Source of the DNA: Quercus robur
Lineage: Eukaryota; Streptophyta; Magnoliopsida; Fagales; Fagaceae
Length of the DNA stretch: 64,000 nucleotides
Assembly: GCF_932294415.1 (NCBI RefSeq)
Contig: NC_065541.1
Span: 54,662,290-54,726,289 of the forward strand
Direction: 5' to 3'
The position numbers and the translations under genes are program-made. The notes beneath the pieces are model-generated. The model searched no databases. It saw nothing but the letters and a program-made list of their open reading frames with translations, and was not told the origin of the DNA. Positions 12,538-25,594 of the stretch are shown here, piece after piece. The number at the start of each line of letters is the position of its first letter. The first letter of the stretch is position 1.

Positions 12538-14504
12538 TTTTGTGTTATAACAAGTTTAGGATTTGAACTCATGACCGCAGTGTTACACTTATGATCAGTC
12601 GCAGCAATGAACATGACCGCAGTGTTACACTTATAAAATACTCCGATTATGTGGGGCAGCATTTGGATAACTTCGGAAGTGTAATATTTGAAGTTGCCAT
12701 TTTACTTCAATTGCTATTAGTATTTTCATTTGATATTTTTGTAATTACTTTTTGCTATAGGGTTCGTCAAAGTGCCAATCTTGTTTGTATTTGGGCATAA
12801 AGTTTGTGTGCCTGCTTGGAACCCAGTCAAGGAACAATTTTACTGCTATTGAGTTTACCTCATCTATTGCACAATCTGATTATCAGATATGCAGGAATAG
12901 GCTGGAATATTGCACAATATTTGTGTGAAGTATGATGAGTTTTTTAATCCAACAGGAAAAAGACGTAAAAAAGAATTGCAAACAGTGAAATTAAGAAAAC
13001 CATCTTTAAATTTAGAGCCTTATTTGAAGCCTAGTTTTCTTATTTAATGACAACGGTTGAGTTAAATAAAATCCACTAGTAACATAGTTTAATATAAAGT
13101 AAACTATCTTAATAATTAATGAAAGTGCAAATACTTGTTGCATGAGAAGATAGCCACTTGTAATCACGTTTGGTAGGATCCATATTTTATTATATAGTAT
13201 GTGATATGAAATGATATATTTAAGGACTTGAATCTTGAACTTCTGTCTACTAAGTACAGTGGATGATAGCCCAATGAGCCCAAAACAATATATTTTTAAG
13301 AGATTGGGTTTGATAAGAAAACGTATTAGCAAATTAAGTATGAGCCAGAGTTAATAAGACATATGTTAATAAGATTGAGAGCACAAATTGATTGAAAGCA
13401 CGCTTCTCGATCAAGTTTGAGGATGAGATGTTCTTATATTTAACTCAAGTTTATCTAAATACACTGTGTTCTTCCTTCTTAGATTATATGCCCATTTTTA
13501 ACGGTGGTCATTTTCTTATATAGTCCTTCACTTCTTTATCCTAGCCTTCCACCTGTTGATTTGGTAGAAAATCCCCTGGATGCTTGTCTCATCAGGATCT
13601 CCTGAAAGCTTTGTGAATAGCTATGAGCTGAGATGACACTGTTCAGGTGTTATTTCTCCATAAATGCAGCTAGTTCATTGGCTGCAGTGCATTTAATGTG
13701 GTGGTAACAACCTTCTTCTCAGATATTTCTTCTTTTATTGTTGACTAAGTTATGCCACTTTCCCCGAAACTTATCCTTCCATAATGGTTACCTTCCTAAA
13801 GCCCTCCCAAGATGGGTCGGTTCCTTAAGAACCATAGCTGACTTGTTATTTTTTTTTCTTTGTCCTCAACCCATTGACCTAGGCTTAACAATCATTTTGA
13901 CCATCCTCGAGCTTTTGCTTGTCCTTGGGCACAGCCTATAACCCCACATACCTGCTCAGCCTTCCTATCCCCACAATATAGATTATACATTATATTTTAT
14001 AGATAGTTAGATGTTTTAAGTGAAATGAAAGATACTCTTAAAAAAAAAAGTGATATGAAAAATGCTTTCTCAAAAAAAAAAAAAAAAAAAAAAGAGTGAT
14101 ATGAAAGATGGGTAGAACATGAAGAGAAGTTAAATAATAATAATAATAAAAAGAAAAAGAAAAGTCATAATCATGTAGAAGAAGATATAGTTGAAAAAAA
14201 AAAAAAAAAAAAAAAACTTTAAGACAAAAAAATTCAAGGCCCACAAACAAAATTGACCACCTGAAGCGGATAAGACCCAATATGCAGTTTGCTAAAACAG
14301 TGACATGGCGATACTATAAGCTGTTACTTTCGCCCATTGTACCCAAACAACCGGAGAAAAGCCAAGCAAGCTCAACATAAAAAATAAAAAATAAAAAAAA
14401 AAAAAAAAAAACCCCTGCCTACTCCAACCTCCTCCTCCTTTCTCACACTCAAAAACATGAAAGTCAAAAACAAAAACAGGTGATTAGTTTAGGGCTGTTG
14501 AAAT
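12538..14504. other. Spacer between CYP18-1 and the FHA gene, with an old LTR fragment
   Basis: A 22-bp segment (atgaccgcagtgttacactt plus at) is repeated at about 12571 and 12611. About 13380-13975 resembles the solo LTR at 48443-49236 in diverged form: gcatttaatgtggtggtaac here against gcattcaatgcggtcgtaac there. Poly-A runs lie at 14072-14093, 14193-14216 and 14390-14410. No gene seen. Confidence 0.45.
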
Positions 14505-14516
14505 CCCCCGCCAAAA
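14505..14516 (-). promoter_or_regulatory. Candidate E2F site before the FHA gene
   Basis: On the minus strand the sequence is TTTTGGCGGGGG, matching the plant E2F core TTTGGCGG. It ends 52 bp before the ATG at 14569, so it is either core promoter or 5' UTR. Motif match only. Confidence 0.35.
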
Positions 14517-14568
14517 TTTCCCTCACTCATTCACATACACACACAGTCACTGTAGCTAAAAAGTCAAA

Positions 14569-17500
14569 ATGAGTGCCGTTGTGGACGATAACAATCAAGC
14601 CACCCCAATTGGGGCTCCAAAGTCAGGCTCACCCTCAGCCTCCGCCTCTCCTCCAAACCCTAACATCAACAACAACAACAAAAACGGCACGTCGTCGTCG
14701 TCGTCGTCGAGCTCCAAGGACCACATTCTCTCCGTGGCCTCCAAGATCGCCTCCCAACCCCTCCAGTTCTCTGACCCCGATGTCTGGGCTGTCCTCACCG
14801 CTATTTCCACCAATGCCCGTAAACGCCACCAGGTCTCTCTCTCTCTCTCTCTCTCTAACCCTATTCATTCCAATTTCATTCTTAATTTCGCTAATTACTT
14901 CAATTCAATAAGTAAAATCTTTTGCAAAATTCACAGAGCATAAACATGCTATTGACTGCGGATGAGCATTGCATCGGTCGTTTAGTAGAAGATACGCGTT
15001 TCCAGATTGAGTCCAATGCGGTTAGTGCCAATCATTGCAAGATTTATAGAAGGAAGCTCGCCTTATCCTCCGCCACTGCCGATGATTCTGACTATTCGGT
15101 CTTCCTCAAAGATACAAGGTTTATTTTTGCGTTATTTTAATGCTTAATGTGTGCGTGTGTGTGTGTTTTGACTGACTAATTAAGTGTTTTTTGTGTTTTG
15201 GTTGCAGCACAAATGGGACATATCTCAATTGGGAGAAGCTGAGAAAGAATAGTGCCGAAGCCAAAGTTGGTCACGGAGACATTATCTCATTTGCTGCTCC
15301 TCCTCAGCATGGTAAAATTCTTATATGTGATTAGTGTTATTTATGTGGTAATTGTATTCTATTTAAACTAAAAGGGTAGTAGGCAGTGTATAAAGTTCTC
15401 TCTTCTGCGAGGTTTGGGAGAGGGGATTTCTTGGTTTATATGCAACCTTTCTCAAACCTGCGAGACATACTTGCAGTGGCAATGTGATCTAATTTAAATT
15501 ATCTCTGATTCCTGATTCCGTAGGTTGCTTGGACAAAGTAAATTTCAGGATTTTGTTAGTACTAGAATTTGTATTCTTATGGTTTGCAAGCGATTGTGTT
15601 TGACAATCTAGAGAGCTATTGACCATTTTGTCTTTTTGAATTTATTACAGAACTTGCATTTGCATTCGTGTATCGAGAAGTTCTGGCGTCCACACCCGTG
15701 ACAGATGGTGCAGCTGCAAAAAGAAAAGCAGGTATATTATTGGCGAGCAGGGGCAGAACTAGAATTTTAAGAGTGAGGGGGCCAAAGTAATAACAAAAAT
15801 AAAATTTATTTAATTTAAGAATACTACATGAGAATTATGTGAAAATTTTGGGGGGGGGGGGGGGGGGATCATCCATACATTTTTGAAAATCTTAAATAAA
15901 TTTAAGGGTAATTTTTTAATTATTGAAAAGTTTGGTGGGGCCATGGCCCCCACAACACATTGAGTAGTTCCGCCCCTGTTGATGAGGATGAGCTATGGTA
16001 TTTTACTGGTCTTTTCTTGAACGTTTGCTCCACAGGTTCAGAGTGCTAATTACAATTGGTTATATTGGGTTATAAACTTGGATGCTGCATATATGCAGTA
16101 ATTTCTTGATTGTTGTGAACATTAGAAAATATTGAAAGATAACCTAGTTTTCATGATCATGGAACTACACAGCCCATCTAGTGCTATAAGTCTACATCAG
16201 GCATTTGCCCAGGTCATGATATGAGTTCCACAGACATTTTAATGCATTTGAAATTCATTCCTAGATCAAATGGAATTTGTTAGACCATATAGATAGATTA
16301 GATGCTGATGGCAAAGATAGACTTCTGCATAATGAGACATTTGAATAACGGTTTCAAAAGCATGGCATTGGAAAGGCCAAGTTGGAGATTAAATACGATT
16401 CCTTGATAAGTGAGAATGATAAATTTTAGAGGTGGTGAGTGGCTTTTATTAATAAATAATAAGTATTGGATTGTTGTTGCATTCCTGTTGTAGATACTCC
16501 CTTAATACTATTTTTATTTTATTTTATTTTAAAAAAAGTTGTAGATGCTTCATTAACATCACTGTATCAAGACGACTAAGTTCCAGTTCCAGTATCAGTA
16601 TCAGTAGGTTGTATGGTCAGAAATGGCCATGGCTTAGGTGGAAAATTTGTAAGTTTGGTGCTATTGTAGGCTCATTTTCCCATTAGATCAAGCAAGTCTT
16701 CTGTATGCTGTTGCCTGTTTGTGTTTACTTTGAGTTGATGGCTTGAAATTTGGACATTTTAGAGAATTTGATATATTGAATGATACTTACAGGATTTGTT
16801 CATTTATTTCTTTTTGTTTCTGTGCAGAGGATTTTGTTTCTGAAAACAAGAGATTTAAAGGTATTGGCATTGGTGCTCCTGAGGGTCCAATCTCTCTTGA
16901 TGATTTTCGAAGCCTCCAGCGTTCAAACAAGGTATCTTTATTTGGGTTGCTATTGTGATTGACTATGGAAATAACTTCAGTTATGGAGTTAGATAAAAAG
17001 TCTTTGTTACATAATTTATTCACAACAAATATTCCATTGAGCAGGAACTGAGGAAACAGTTGGAAAATCAGGGCCTTACAATTGATACATTGCGCAATGA
17101 GAATCGTGCTTCTGTTCAGCATCATGAAAATGTAAGTGGTGCTGGTGGATTGAGACTCTCTCTCTTATGTGTGTGCTAGGATGTGTTCAGTTGTCACAAG
17201 TGAGTGAGTGCATAGGCTTGTGCTCATGCTAATTTCTTCCAGTAAAAAACTTGTGTTTTTTTCTTACGGCATGAATCATAGGAGATGATTGTTTATCAAA
17301 TAATCCTTAGTTTAGGCCAAGAGCCTTGAGCTCAATTGACACCTCTTGACATTTCCAATGGAGATGTTCGGGATTCAAATTCCTCCTCCCCTAACTATGG
17401 AATTAACCCTCCCCCCCACCCCCCTCCCAAAAAAAAAAAAAAAAAAAAGTAATTGAAATTAATTAGTGGAAATGTCTGCCAACCTTGACCTCTTTTTTTC

Positions 17501-20500
17501 CCATGTCTAACTTCACTCTAAAAATACTCAGCACATAATGTCATTTGATTATGAAGGAAATGAAAGAACTCAAGGATTCTGTTACAAAATCATACGTGGA
17601 TCAACTCAATGGATTGAATCAATTGTTGGAGGTCAAACAGATAGAGCTGGATTCAGTCAATAAAATATCTTCTGAACAAAAACATTCTATAGAAGACCTT
17701 AACCGAAGGCTTAGTGCTTCTATACAGTCATATACAGAAGCAAATGCAATAATGGAGAGGTAAGACACATTTTTTGGTCACTTTTTTGCTATTATAAGCT
17801 CTTCCTTTAAATATTGAGTTCCTTTAAATTAGATATGATGTTTCCATGGCAACATTATAAAGCTACTTTCCCTAGCTAAAGTAATCTAACCAAATAGAAG
17901 TGAAGTCCAAAGGTACCAAGCTAACTAACTCACTCCACTCTTTTAGCCTTCCCAGGCCTAAAAGACAGGTTTTAAGGTTTTTAAAGTCCCCTCAATTCTC
18001 TCTCTCTCTTCCCCCCACCCCCCAAAAAAAAAATGTATCAATTGCCAATAAGTTCTTGGTCAAACGGTGATTCCTCCTGTTGTAAGGCTAAGGTAGAAGG
18101 TGGGGGTTGAGTATTAACTTACAAACTTAACAATCAAACAATAAACTATGTATATTTTATTGTTTGATTTCTCGCTATAAAAAAAGGCACCTAATTTATG
18201 AAGTTACTTGAGCTTGTTTCAACACTTTGAAGAATGGTGTTTTCACCATAGTTTTCATAACCAGACTGGCTCGGCTGGTTCAACCACAAACTAGAGGTCG
18301 GGCCGGTTTTTTAAACCGGTTCAGATGAATATGTTTTTTTGGAGTTTTTTTTTTTTTTTTTTAAGTTGCAGCTGTGGGGACTCAAACCCAGCACTCATGC
18401 TCTAAATGTTTTCTGACATGCTAACCATTAAGGCAAATTAGCTAGTTGTGTCTTTCTTTCACAAACTATTATATTTATTTTATGTAATTGAAATTTTTTT
18501 TTTTTTTAATTTGTCACGGTTTGACCTTAGTTGAACCTTAGTCCAACCTCAAAAACCTTGAACCTCTCCCTTTTTCAGTTCTTTGAACGGTCCGGGCTTC
18601 AAAACCATGGTTTTGATCATTCTCTTTGGTTAAAACTAAAATGGTCAGAAAATTCTAAGGAAAAAACATCTGAATAGCCTGATTACTTGCTTGTAGTCAA
18701 AAGGCATCTGTAGCCGAGCTCAAGACACAATTAATTGAAGAGCGTGACCAGAGAAGAGGAGAACGAGAAAAGGCTGCAGCAGACTTAAAAGCAGCAGTGC
18801 AGAGAGCACAGTCAGAGGCGCAAGAGGAATTAAAACGATTGTCTGATGCAGGCCTAAGACGAGAAAGAGAGCAGCAAGAAGTAATTAATAAACTTCAGGT
18901 CTGAATGCTTTTTAGTAGTAATTAAGAAGCTGGATGTTACATATGTATATTTTGTTTTAAAAGAATAGCAGAATTATATATCCACATTTGTGTTCTCAGG
19001 AATCAGAGAGAGAAAGGTGTTTGCTAGTGGAAACGTTGAGGTCCAAACTGGTATAGTTGTAGTTTTTTTGTTTTTTTAGTTAATGCACTTTTTTTTATTG
19101 GTAATTACAACACATCGTTGGGTCTTGTATCCATGAACTCACACTTGAACTTGCTTTTACAAGGGAAGGAGATGCCAACTGAGTTAGAGCTTATTGTCAT
19201 TAATGCACATTTCATGTAGTTTATTTCAACCTTTAGAGGTTTATTTCTTTGTTGCCTTGACTGCTGCAGGAAGACGCTAGGCAAAAGTTGGTTATCTCTG
19301 ACAATAACGTTCGCCAGTTGGAAACCAAAGTTTGTGAAGAGCAGCTAGCCTCTGCAAATGGAAGAAAAGTAATAATTTTTGTTAAAATTAAATACTATAT
19401 TTAGTGGGTGCCTTACCTTTTTTTGGGTTATTTTCACCTAAAAAAGATGTTGAAGCTAATGCTCTTTGTGCTTGTTTGGATGTTGAAGCAGAGAGTGGAA
19501 ACACTTGAACATGAAATCAAAAGATTGAGGAAAGAGCTAGAGATTGAAAAGGTAGAAACGGAAGCTTCTTTTTGTTCATTAAAATATTCTATTGGTTCAA
19601 TATGAATCCTTGTTACCCACATTGTCATATATACAGCTCTTTGACCCTCGGTGTTAGGGTGTATCTTTGATTTTTTCACTGTCCCATCCTAAATCCTTGC
19701 ACATGAGATATCCATGTTTTTTAATTATGTCATCGACTAAGATGACGTGTTAATATTGATGACATGAATTTTGCTGACTGTGGATTACATATAAGGGGAA
19801 GTCATACAGATGCCAGGTTTAATGCCTTTTGTGGCTTATTGCGTGTGATGTTATAGGGTGAGAGTTGATTTCTCAAACCCCTACGTTTTCAAAAAAAAGG
19901 AGAGTTAACTTCTCAAATATGAAGTGCTTCAATCTTTCTATGAAAAATAATATGGCATGTGTGTGTATAGATGCTGGATTTTTAGGGCTCTTGCAGTTTA
20001 CTTTCTTTCTTTCTAATCCACTGCAGTGAGATGTTTGAATATTAGATTTGAAGGATTTAGCATTGTGTTGAATTCTTTAAATATGATTTTGGTTGCAAGC
20101 TGAGCATAAGTTTCTTTTTAGGCATCTTAGTGAAACTATTCTAATTTTAAGCTGAGTCTTTTCTTGCTGTTGGTAGCAGTCAGCTCGAGAAGAAGCATGG
20201 GCTAAGGTTTCTGCCCTTGAACTAGAGATAAATGCCACACTGCGGGATCTTGATTTTGAGAGACAAAGGTTAAAAGGTGCCAGAGAACGGATAATGCTTC
20301 GGTAAGAGATCTGAAGCTGTAGATACTTTGTGATTATCAGCTATTGGAAAGCATTTTGTTCTATATGCATGACACAAGTTTTATTAAATCTTGCTGATAA
20401 TATGAAATTTTCCCCATAAGTTATGTGGTATTTCTCAAGCTTGTACTTCTAATTTCCATAAACTAATTTGTTAAATATCTTATTTCATTATTGCTTTCAT

Positions 20501-21528
20501 TCCTTCATTTTTCTTTCCCTGGTTGAATTGGCCAGCGTGGTGAAAGGAATAGTCTTGAATCTTACCTTCCTACAATACCATTGCCTAATGATGAAGGGCC
20601 ATTGCAAGGATTTTATGAACTGATTCTGACAGACATTGTTGGTGTCGTTAACTTGCTCTAAATCAAAACAAGTGCCAATATTTCTTAGCACCTTTAAATT
20701 ATAACATTTGTGGCAGTTCCTTTGTGTAATAGAGAAACCAAAAGACGTCTGATTTGGGGTATACAGTTTAAATTTCAATCTGAATTGTTTTTGGATCAGT
20801 GGAAAATCGGAAGCATCTCAAGATGAAATATTGATTTGCAAAGGCCGTGGAGAATTTTAAAATTTATTACAAGTTCTAACCAAAACTGTAGCCTGTAATA
20901 TATCCATATGAACTTGTTCTTTACTGCTCTGGCATTCATCTTGTGTTTGGCTCACCCTTTGACAATATTTGCTTGTCTCTGAAACCTATTTTGGTATAGC
21001 TTGAGATATCTATTGGTAGATAGGCACTGGATTTTGTTAATTCCTTTGTCAAAAGATATGCAAAATGTTGCTTTTTAATTCAAAGTAACATTGTGAGAGA
21101 CATGGAGGAAGCTGGTAACTGTAAATGTATTGATCCAGCTGGTATATGAGGAGGTTTATTTATTTATTTTTAAATGATTTTGTGTTAGAATTTAACACTC
21201 CTATTTATATCATTTCTGGATGTGTGAGTCTCAGCAAGTTCCTGGCTCAGAACTTGCTTCTAGTCTACCTAAATATCTGGTTGTGTGCTTTCTGTGCATG
21301 CTGGATATCAAATGATATCCTTGGGTTATGTATCTGTGACTTAAGTTAGAAATAGAATATTAATAAAAGGGAAAACATCTCTTCAGCTTTATTTATGGGC
21401 TTTGTAATTCTTTAGGCTACTTCATGCTTATTTTCACTAAGTAGTCTCTATCCAAAAAAAAAAAAATTTATGGACTTCGTACCATATGATATCCAAGGAC
21501 CTCAACGGCTGACATTTTCATCTTTAAT

Positions 21529-21563
<35 letters not shown>

Positions 21564-23550
21564 GGGGGAGGTATATTTAAGTTTAGAAAGATAATATCAA
21601 TGATGTCTGCATGGACTTCTTAAACTCTAGTATGATCCTTGTTGCTATGCATTGCAAACAACATCATCGGTTTTATTTTAAGCTTGAGTTGTGTGCTGGT
21701 ACTTGACTTAAAAATGTATGTGAATTATATAATCCTGTGCTGGTCAGTAGCTCACTTTAAAATTGTCATTCTGCTTCATTGTCTTCTTTGCCAGTTGTTC
21801 TTTCTTTTCTTTTTCCAATGTGAAGCTAATGTTTGGTAAGAATGAAATTACTTGTTTACTGTCTTTTTTGGGCTTACATTGAATTTCCCATAGTAATAAT
21901 TGTCTCTGTGCATGCGTGTGTGTTTTTGGGATCTACGCCTTCCTAATGTTCTGCCGAGTCTGTTATTTTCTGATTCCAATTTTAGATCATTTTGTACTTA
22001 TGTCACAGATTAAGCATGTATATTGCTACTGCCAGCTTTTCATTTGATATAAATACATGGATAATGATAGATAAATAGAGAGAGAGAGTTTCTTAATCTA
22101 CAATTGCATAATTTTAACATTTTGGAGCTAGGTAGCCTTTATACATTTTCATCTAGGGATGGTTTTTTTTTTTCCCAAATTTTGTCTTTCAATATGCTTG
22201 AATTTGCAGTAGCCTAAATAGTGGTGATTTGATTGGTTTTGGACATATGGTCCATGCAGGGAAACACAACTTCGAGCATTTTATTCCACTACTGAGGAAA
22301 TTTCAGCACTGTTTGCTAAGCAGCAGGAACAACTGAAGGCAATGCAGAGGACTTTGGAAGATGAGGAGAATTATGAGAACACGTCAATTGACATCGATCT
22401 CAATGTACAGTACGGGGTCATAAATGAAACCTTAGGCAGACAGAAAGATGCAACGGGTTACTGTGGTAACAGCACTGCTAAAGCTGGCCCAGCTGCTTCA
22501 GCACAGGGTATTGACAGAAATCAAGTTGAAATTTCTAGTGATGAAGCCAGCGTTACTGAGAAGCATGATTGTGATTTCAGAAGCCAAGAAGAATGTCAAA
22601 ATACCCAAGAGGCAGAGTTTACTAGTGCAGACCATGGCATCAAGGCTGCCTTTGGTTCTGAAATTGGTGGAGTTGGCACAGCACCTGTTTTGGAGGGAGA
22701 TGCCATAGGCACTGAACGAGTTCTTGAAACTGAAAGCCCAGGATTTGATGGTGAACGAAATATTGATTTGAATAAGTCCAGTACTTTAGCTGAGGATACA
22801 ATGCAGATTGATGATGAAAGCCATGTGCAAGAAACTGATGAGCATGGTCAAACACTTTGTCCAGAAGCTAGGCATGACTCTCAATCAAATAATCCCCTTG
22901 AAAATTTAAAGTCAATGGAAGATACAGAAGCTGGAGGCACAATTAGAACAACAGACCTTTTAGCTTCTGAAGTTGCAGGTAGCTGGGCTTGTAGCACAGC
23001 TCCTTCTGTCCATGGAGAGAATGAATCTCCAAGAAGTAGAGACAATGATGAAGAAGGTGATGTAGCTCTACGTGATTCCAACATGCAGGTGGCTGAGAGT
23101 CAAAGTACCCCCTCTCCTGTGGCTATGGCCACCAGAAGGACTGAATATTCAAGAAGCAGAGACAATGATGAGGAAGGTGCTATGGCTCTACATGATTCCA
23201 ATGTTCCGGTGGCTGAGAGTCAAATTGCCCCCTCTTCTGAGGCCATTGCCAAAAGACGGAATCATGAACGTCAAGCACTTGGTGAAATGATTGGAATTGT
23301 TGCTCCTGACTTAAAGGAGCAGTTCGATGGAGCTATAGATGATGATTGTGATCAAGGGAGAGAAAAGCGGGGTTCTACTTCCGACTCAGATACTGAGAGT
23401 TGCACTGACAATGACGATGATAATGGAGTTGATGATAAAGGTGGATCAGTGTCAGATACTGAGGGTAGTGATCAAGCTGATATTGATCACAAACCGGATG
23501 ATGCAATGGATGAGGATGATGAAGCTACCCAAGACGATTCTCTTGGATAG
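14569..23550 (+). CDS. FHA-domain protein with long coiled coil and acidic tail
   Basis: Thirteen exons join in frame: 14569-14832, 14937-15118, 15208-15311, 15651-15731, 16828-16931, 17045-17131, 17557-17759, 18697-18898, 19000-19050, 19270-19368, 19492-19551, 20180-20301 (or from 20177) and 22260-23550. They total 2850 nt, about 949 aa. Residues 1-60 are low-complexity Ser/Pro/Asn. The FHA domain covers about 85-195, with CIGRLVEDTRF, SANHCKIYRR and DTSTNGTYLN, the Gly-Arg, Ser/His and Asn-Gly phosphothreonine-binding signature. About 240-560 is heptad-like coiled coil rich in Glu, Lys and Arg. The last exon is acidic, ending in long Asp/Glu runs. I believe the Arabidopsis relative is At2g45460, whose role I do not know. 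A phosphothreonine-reading scaffold is the family-level expectation. Acidic tails of this kind often belong to nuclear proteins; that part is inference. Confidence 0.9.
15748..15978. mobile_element. hAT-type MITE, intron 4 of the FHA gene
   Basis: 231 bp with inverted ends CAGGGGCAGAACTA and, at the other end, TAGTTCCGCCCCTG. It is flanked by 8-bp near-duplicates TTGGCGAG (15740-15747) and TTGATGAG (15979-15986). It has no coding capacity and contains a long G run at about 15849-15867. The TIR and 8-bp TSD together point to the hAT superfamily. Confidence 0.8.
17316..17448 (+). mobile_element. SINE-like element, intron 6 of the FHA gene
   Basis: A tRNA-like box A (ccttgagctcaattgacacc) is followed about 45 bp later by box B (gggattcaaattcctcc). 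A C-rich 3' part and a long A run end at 17448. No clean flanking duplication. Confidence 0.55.
18343..18445 (-). mobile_element. SINE-like element, intron 7 of the FHA gene
   Basis: Read on the minus strand: box A-like taatggttagcatgtcag, box B-like gggtttgagtccccac, then poly-A (poly-T on plus at 18343-18362). Ends uncertain. Confidence 0.5.
19089..19199 (-). mobile_element. Small SINE with 9-bp TSD, intron 9 of the FHA gene
   Basis: On the minus strand it has box A-like taactcagttggcatctcc, box B-like gagttcatggatacaag, and the ending gttgtaattaccaat plus A run. It is bounded by TTAATGCAC at 19080-19088 and again at 19200-19208. This is the most complete copy of the family whose tails occur at 532-587, 1884-1924 and 11750-11788. 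Confidence 0.65.
21527..21570. repeat. (GA)n microsatellite running into a G run
   Basis: Uninterrupted GA repeats followed by about 16 G within the last intron of the FHA gene. The run length is prone to sequencing error. Confidence 0.85.
23032..23271 (+). repeat. Two tandem 120-bp (40-aa) units in the last FHA-gene exon
   Basis: RSRDNDEEGDVALRDSNMQV and RSRDNDEEGAMALHDSNVPV begin two successive 40-residue units, each running on through VAESQ and ending in a basic A(T/K)RR segment. The frame is kept, so this is an in-frame expansion of the acidic tail. Confidence 0.85.
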
Positions 23551-25468
23551 CTTTGTTGAGAGGTGCACATGTTTTCTTCATTTTTCTTTTCTGATGTAAA
23601 TATCAATGATCTAAGTTATAACCCTCTTATTTATCTTTCCCCTTTCTGTTAGAAATTTGCTTTTATGTATTTAAGTCCCTAATTATAATGTACATGCTGT
23701 ATATGGCTTTTCCTGCCTTATCTTTGAATGACATTCTGTTAGCAACTTTTGATTCTGTGCAATGCAAAGCAGCAAATGAAGATGTGTGTGATTGTGATGG
23801 AAAAGGATCTTCTTCTTATCAAGTTTAATGCAAATGGAGACGGTTCATTTCAAGGTGAAGATTTACCTTCTCATAAATCTGATAACCAACCAAATGGAGG
23901 AATAGAAAGCATAGGGTCATATGGACAATGAAAGAACTTCTGGTAACTAAAAATTGCAGGAACGTAAGAATGCTTCATTAATTTCTCCCATTTCACTTTT
24001 TTTTTTAACTTGTCTCCGTTTTATGATGTTGAATGATTTTCTTTGCTCAGTCAAAAGGGAGTTACAGTTGGGAATTAGTCCTTGTCCCCCACTACAATTT
24101 GCGTTGATGATTCAATGCAAGTATCTGTAACCACTGGTAAGGGCAAAGTAACCCTCAAGGAACAGGAGATTTCAAGGGACGAGGTGAAAGGCAAAGTAAC
24201 TCTCAAGGAACATAAGAGATAAGAGAGAAGGGGTTGAAGCCTCTTTTAATGATGATGCATAATCTATAGTTTTTGTCTCCATTATTTGCACAGTCCCTTC
24301 TAAATTTTTGAATCCCCTCATGGTATCTATTTGTCCATAAGATTTTCCCTTTTTATTCTGAAGAAGTTAACAAATATGGAGACATGTAATACAATTCCAT
24401 TTTTCCCCTTTCAACGATGTAAGTCAAATCTTGAATGGCTTTTTTTTTTTTTTTTTCCTTAAAATTAGAAAAATTGCATTTAAACTTTACATTTTAAGGG
24501 TGTAATAAATCTTGTAGTTCTGAAAGTGACAACTTAAATTTTAGGCTTTGTTTGAGAGTTCATAAGGGAATGGAATTGAATGATCATAAAAGAATGGAAT
24601 AGAATGGAATGTATCTAAGTAAAATGAATGAATTGAATGAAATTAAGTAACTTTATTTGGATATTTTAAAACAAAGGAATGGAAATAAATAGAAGTATCT
24701 TTGTTTGGAAGCAACATAAAGGGAAATGAATGGAATTATTTTATAACAATATTACTATTAGACCCATATTTTAATATAAATAGCTAAATATATATGAGTA
24801 TTTTGGGAGTTTTAGTAAAAAAATTATTAAATCGAATTCTATTCCCTCCAATTTCTCCTGATTTTGAGAGAAATAAAAATTTGAAATTTTGAGGGAATAA
24901 AGAGAAATGAGTATTCCTCTTATCCATTCTATTTCTTCCCACTTAAACTCTCAAACAAAAGAATGAATTTTTCATTCTCTAAATTAAAACTCCTAAACAA
25001 GGGAATGGAAAAATATTTTAAAAATATTTTTTTTAATTGATTTTCATTCTATTCCTTTCCCTCCTCTCCCAGACGAGGATTAAGGTTTATTTTTCAAAAA
25101 AAGAAAAAAAAAAGTTCCAAATTAAAGCAGAAAAGCCAAAAGCTGGATCAAAGGTCCATAAAAGGCAAAGGTCAAAGGCCCATAAAAGGCAAAGGCTCAT
25201 TCAAAGAGTCCAAATAACTTAACTTATAATCTGAATAGCCACACACACACACACACAAAAAAAAAAATAAATAAATAAATCCCAATATAAAAGTGTTTGT
25301 GTCTAATCTCATCTTGCCACATTCACACGGACCTTAAAATGGATAGCAATAATACCTAATTGGTTGTTTTCCCATCTTGGACATGCTTACTTGAGAGGAT
25401 CCGATCCATTCGAGCTATCAACTAGGTATGAGAAGAAAGCAAAAAGCGTCTTAATTTTTGCGCACCCA
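23551..25468. other. 3' UTR and spacer after the FHA gene
   Basis: The UTR presumably begins at 23551. A protein-like stretch ending GEDLPSHKSDNQPNGG lies near 23840-23930, after an acceptor-like caaagcag at about 23765. It could be an alternative last exon, but no donor before the stop supports it. About 24540-25075 has many gaatggaat variants and rightward motifs such as ctcctaaacaaggg, probably an old MITE. Two 24-bp units (gcccataaaaggcaaagg) sit near 25153-25195. Confidence 0.4.
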
Positions 25469-25594
25469 TATCAAGCAACACAAGTCTTCTCTAATGATGA
25501 ATACTTCTCGTATCAAGCAACACAAGTCTTCTCTAATGATGAATACTTCTCGTATCAAGCAACACAAGTCTTCTCTAATGATGAATACTTCTCT
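25469..25594 (+). repeat. Three 42-bp tandem units
   Basis: Starts at 25469, 25511 and 25553, each beginning tatcaagcaacacaag, almost identical. The period is a multiple of three, so it makes a spurious 14-aa protein repeat. Confidence 0.9.

Noticed and set aside
14573..14911. Other frames (both strands) over the first FHA-gene exon
   Set aside because: They arise from Ser/Asn/Pro codon repeats and CT runs; only the 14569 frame splices into the FHA domain.
22342..23550. A 402-aa single-exon gene
   Set aside because: It is the downstream part of the last FHA-gene exon (22260-23550); the upstream exons join to it in frame and the first Met is internal.
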